DNA of 64,000 nt from Kiloniella sp. EL199 (GTDB lineage: Bacteria > Pseudomonadota > Alphaproteobacteria > Kiloniellales > Kiloniellaceae). Below, in pieces: positions 62,425 to 64,000 of the stretch. The translations under genes and the position numbers were made by a program. Position 1 is the stretch's first letter; each line of letters starts with the position of its first letter. Under the pieces are notes generated by a model that was not told the DNA's origin, made no database searches, and saw only the letters and a list, made by a program, of their open reading frames with translations. The stretch is taken from NCBI RefSeq assembly GCF_900313065.1, contig NZ_OMPU01000001.1, forward strand, positions 169-64,168, in the 5' to 3' direction.

Positions 62425-62691
62425 TCAAAGATACTTTGTAATCTCTTTCAACTCATCCAGAGTTTGGCTGGATCGCGCATCTTGATCACCCTGCCCCAAA
62501 CAATGATCAATATGATCATGAATTAACAGCCTCTTGGCTTTAACCACAGCTTTTTCAACGGCATATAACTGTTGCGCGACGTCAACACAGGATCGTTCTT
62601 CTTCGAGCATTTCCATAATCTTATGCATATGACCATGCGCCCGTTTAAGACGATTGATAACCTGTTTATGCGATGCGTGCTGTGTTGACAT
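62425..62691 (-). CDS. CsoR/RcnR-family metal-sensing repressor
   Basis: An 88-residue DUF156 four-helix DNA-binding protein: VINRLKRAHGHMHKIMEMLE (20 residues), EERSCVDVAQQLYAVEKAVV (20 residues), KAKRLLIHDHIDHCLGQGD. Metal ligand positions C35, H60 and C64 give the C-H-C set of CsoR (copper)-type sensors, with H5/H21 possible additional ligands. FrmR/RcnR variants are alternatives. No target exporter gene is adjacent, although upstream sequence to 62808 may carry the operator. Confidence 0.85.
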   Translation of the reverse strand: MSTQHASHKQVINRLKRAHGHMHKIMEMLEEERSCVDVAQQLYAVEKAVVKAKRLLIHDHIDHCLGQGDQDARSSQTLDELKEITKYL

Positions 62692-62748
62692 TTATTCGAC
62701 CGTCTCATCTGAATGATTATTCTGCATACCAAGATTTTACCATGCCAT

Positions 62749-62787
62749 AAAGAAAAGCCGGAAACGAAACCGCTCCGGCTTTTCTTT
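62749..62787 (-). terminator. Perfect 14-bp stem-loop between the CsoR-like and membrane protein genes
   Basis: AAAGAAAAGCCGGA (62749-62762) / TCCGGCTTTTCTTT (62774-62787), 11-base loop, with A/T-rich tails on both strands. It lies 20 bases downstream of the membrane gene stop on the minus strand, so it terminates that gene. Confidence 0.9.
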
Positions 62788-62807
62788 AATCTAGTGGGGC
62801 AATTTAC

Positions 62808-63578
62808 TTAATCAAAGACAGAGGCAATTTCACCAGAGGAAACACCTTCTTTGCTATTACGCAGATTGTTGTATGTCACAGCACCAACAATAAGAAAGAA
62901 GGTCGTTGTAATGACCTGAACCACGGTTGAGATAACAATAGCAACGACACTCAAGCTCGTCCCTACAAAGAAAATCGTGATAAAGTTACTTACAAATCCT
63001 AAAACAATAGCAATAACCATAATGATCAGGAAAAGCCCGAGGATAGACCAGCGGTTACCTTTGGTAAGGTCAGCGCTTCTTCCAAGACTGGCAAAGATGC
63101 CTGGGCGCTCAACAACCACAACAGGTATCACAACGAAAAAGCATATTGCGGCAAAGATACCCGGAACAATTAGCAATACAATACCAATAACGATAGCAAT
63201 GTAGGCCAAAAGACCGGATAGAATAACCGGAACCAAAACACTCAGGCTTTTGGACAAACACTCACCAATATTGATATTGCGTCCTGTGATATCCAGAAAA
63301 ACCCCGTAAACGACGGCAGCGGCTGAAGCAAAGGACATAATTGTAGAAACAATCATAATCCAGATAAATTGGTTACCCATAGTATTAAGGACAGCTTCCG
63401 GGTTCTCAACGCTTGCCGTGAATAACCCAGAAGATACAGACCAGATCAGCATTGGTAATTGAAAGATCAACACCAATAGATTCAGCGGAATAAAACGTTT
63501 CAGGAAAACACTAAACGTCGTGGCTAACGTGTCACCAATATTAAACTGGCCAACAACGCTCTCATTCAAATTACTCAT
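62808..63578 (-). CDS. Polytopic membrane protein (GDPD-type membrane domain), copy 1
   Basis: 256 residues with about six membrane segments. A central signature LLIVPGIFAAICFFVVIPVV (20 residues) is followed by VERPGIFASLGRSADLTKGN (20 residues) and RWSILGLFLIIMVIAIVLGF (20 residues). VPG and a W following a basic stretch recur in the glycerophosphoryl-diester-phosphodiesterase membrane domain and YciC-like families. No catalytic domain is present. It is paralogous to the partial gene upstream at 63674. Function unknown. Confidence 0.78.
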   Translation of the reverse strand: MSNLNESVVGQFNIGDTLATTFSVFLKRFIPLNLLVLIFQLPMLIWSVSSGLFTASVENPEAVLNTMGNQFIWIMIVSTIMSFASAAAVVYGVFLDITGRNINIGECLSKSLSVLVPVILSGLLAYIAIVIGIVLLIVPGIFAAICFFVVIPVVVVERPGIFASLGRSADLTKGNRWSILGLFLIIMVIAIVLGFVSNFITIFFVGTSLSVVAIVISTVVQVITTTFFLIVGAVTYNNLRNSKEGVSSGEIASVFD

Positions 63579-63673
63579 ATTACCCCCTCAGATAATAATT
63601 CGACCCAAAAAATTGAAACTAAAGGACTCTATCCCAGAGCATAATTCACTTCAATTGGTTAGTGCTTCTCAGA

Positions 63674-64000
63674 TCATTCGAAAATAGAAGCCACTTGCTT
63701 TTTTGTTGGGCCTTCCTGTAACTGACGCAATCCAACATAGGTAAATGCAGACACAACAAGCCAATATGCAGCTACAACTGAGTTGATTATCTCCCCTGTA
63801 ACAAAATAAATAGGCGCTGCAGTCAAGTCTTTTAAGAATATTATTCCATATGAAAAAACAACCGCCATAAAAATTGAAATAAGAAACAATCCAGCCAGAG
63901 GCCAACGACTACCCCGCGATAGTTCACTACTTCGTTTTAAACTAGCAATAATACCCGGTTGCTCTACAACGATTACAGGAATAGCAACATACAACAGAAC
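63674..64000 (-). CDS. Polytopic membrane protein (GDPD-type membrane domain), copy 2, cut by the window end
   Basis: 109 codons are visible to the edge, reading on the minus strand as YVAIPVIVVEQPGIIASLKR (20 residues), SSELSRGSRWPLAGLFLISI (20 residues) and ending VGLRQLQEGPTKKQVASIFE (20 residues). It aligns with the C-terminal half of copy 1 (VPVVVVERPGIFASLGRSAD, GNRWSILGLF, SGEIASVFD) with extensive identity, so the pair is a tandem duplication. The N-terminal half is off the window. The gap between the copies is 95 bases. Confidence 0.75.
   Translation of the reverse strand, partial: VLLYVAIPVIVVEQPGIIASLKRSSELSRGSRWPLAGLFLISIFMAVVFSYGIIFLKDLTAAPIYFVTGEIINSVVAAYWLVVSAFTYVGLRQLQEGPTKKQVASIFE

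Noticed and set aside
1-64000. CRISPR array, prophage, integron or insertion sequence
   Set aside because: No evenly spaced repeats, transposase, integrase, terminase or tail genes were seen on either strand.

Overview
The window looks like a chromosomal segment of an alphaproteobacterium, probably a marine or otherwise aquatic relative of the Rhodospirillales/Kiloniellales. The basis is by-eye base composition (moderate GC, AT-rich intergenic DNA), gene families typical of that class (TctCBA with AbrB, a complete Tat-dependent nosRZDFYLX set, a spu/puu polyamine cluster, MocR-type regulators, MEKHLA-domain and YjhX proteins) and operon layouts. No rRNA, tRNA, CRISPR array, phage or insertion sequence was recognised. 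Almost every gene belongs to a known metabolic or transport family. The less explained material is in small genes, duplicated operators and structured intergenic DNA.

Layout. 1-5.4 kb: the end of a type I secretion membrane-fusion protein, a Tat-exported PhoX-like phosphatase, and a TctD/TctE two-component pair. 5.4-11 kb: an orphan periplasmic binding protein divergent from tctDE, then a tripartite tricarboxylate transporter (tctC-tctB-tctA) translationally coupled to an AbrB-family membrane protein. 11-20.2 kb: an apparently complete clade I nitrous oxide reductase operon nosRZDFYLX behind a near-consensus FNR/NNR box. 20.3-32.6 kb: a polyamine region. The minus-strand arm encodes a gamma-glutamyl hydrolase, a glutamine-synthetase-like ligase, a putrescine aminotransferase and a PotFGHI-type ABC importer. 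The plus-strand arm encodes a second ligase, a gamma-glutamylputrescine oxidase, a PuuR-like regulator and agmatinase. A 25-bp operator-like element lies on both sides of the divergent promoter region.

32.7-39.5 kb: a tandem thioredoxin-fold protein, a GNAT acetyltransferase, a YjhX-family protein, an intergenic region with three tight hairpins, an NsrR-like Rrf2 regulator, hydroxypyruvate isomerase plus tartronate-semialdehyde-reductase-like genes with a GlxA/AraC regulator, a frameshifted MEKHLA gene, and a cold-shock protein. 39.6-45.1 kb: glutarate catabolism (gcdH, a CoA-transferase, a divergent LysR regulator) with an IlvB-like TPP enzyme. 45.1-46.6 kb: two very small membrane proteins (36 and 73 residues) behind a perfect dyad, and an unrecognised 179-residue protein. 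46.8-58.2 kb: two further DadA/PuuB-like oxidases with a DeoR regulator, a large DUF3772/MscS channel, and a ugpBAEC glycerol-3-phosphate-type importer with its own DeoR regulator. 58.3-64 kb: a frameshifted VOC gene, an ArsR/AHSA1 pair, a MocR regulator divergent from a stand-alone pdxJ with duplicated operators, a DUF1801 protein, a CsoR/RcnR-like metal sensor and two paralogous polytopic membrane proteins, the last cut by the window end.

Themes. Several transporters share one arrangement: the binding-protein gene is followed by a stem-loop and then by the membrane genes (tctC, potF, ugpB). Many operons carry clear dyads next to a local regulator. Functional assignments come from reading motifs and gene order. 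No database search was possible.
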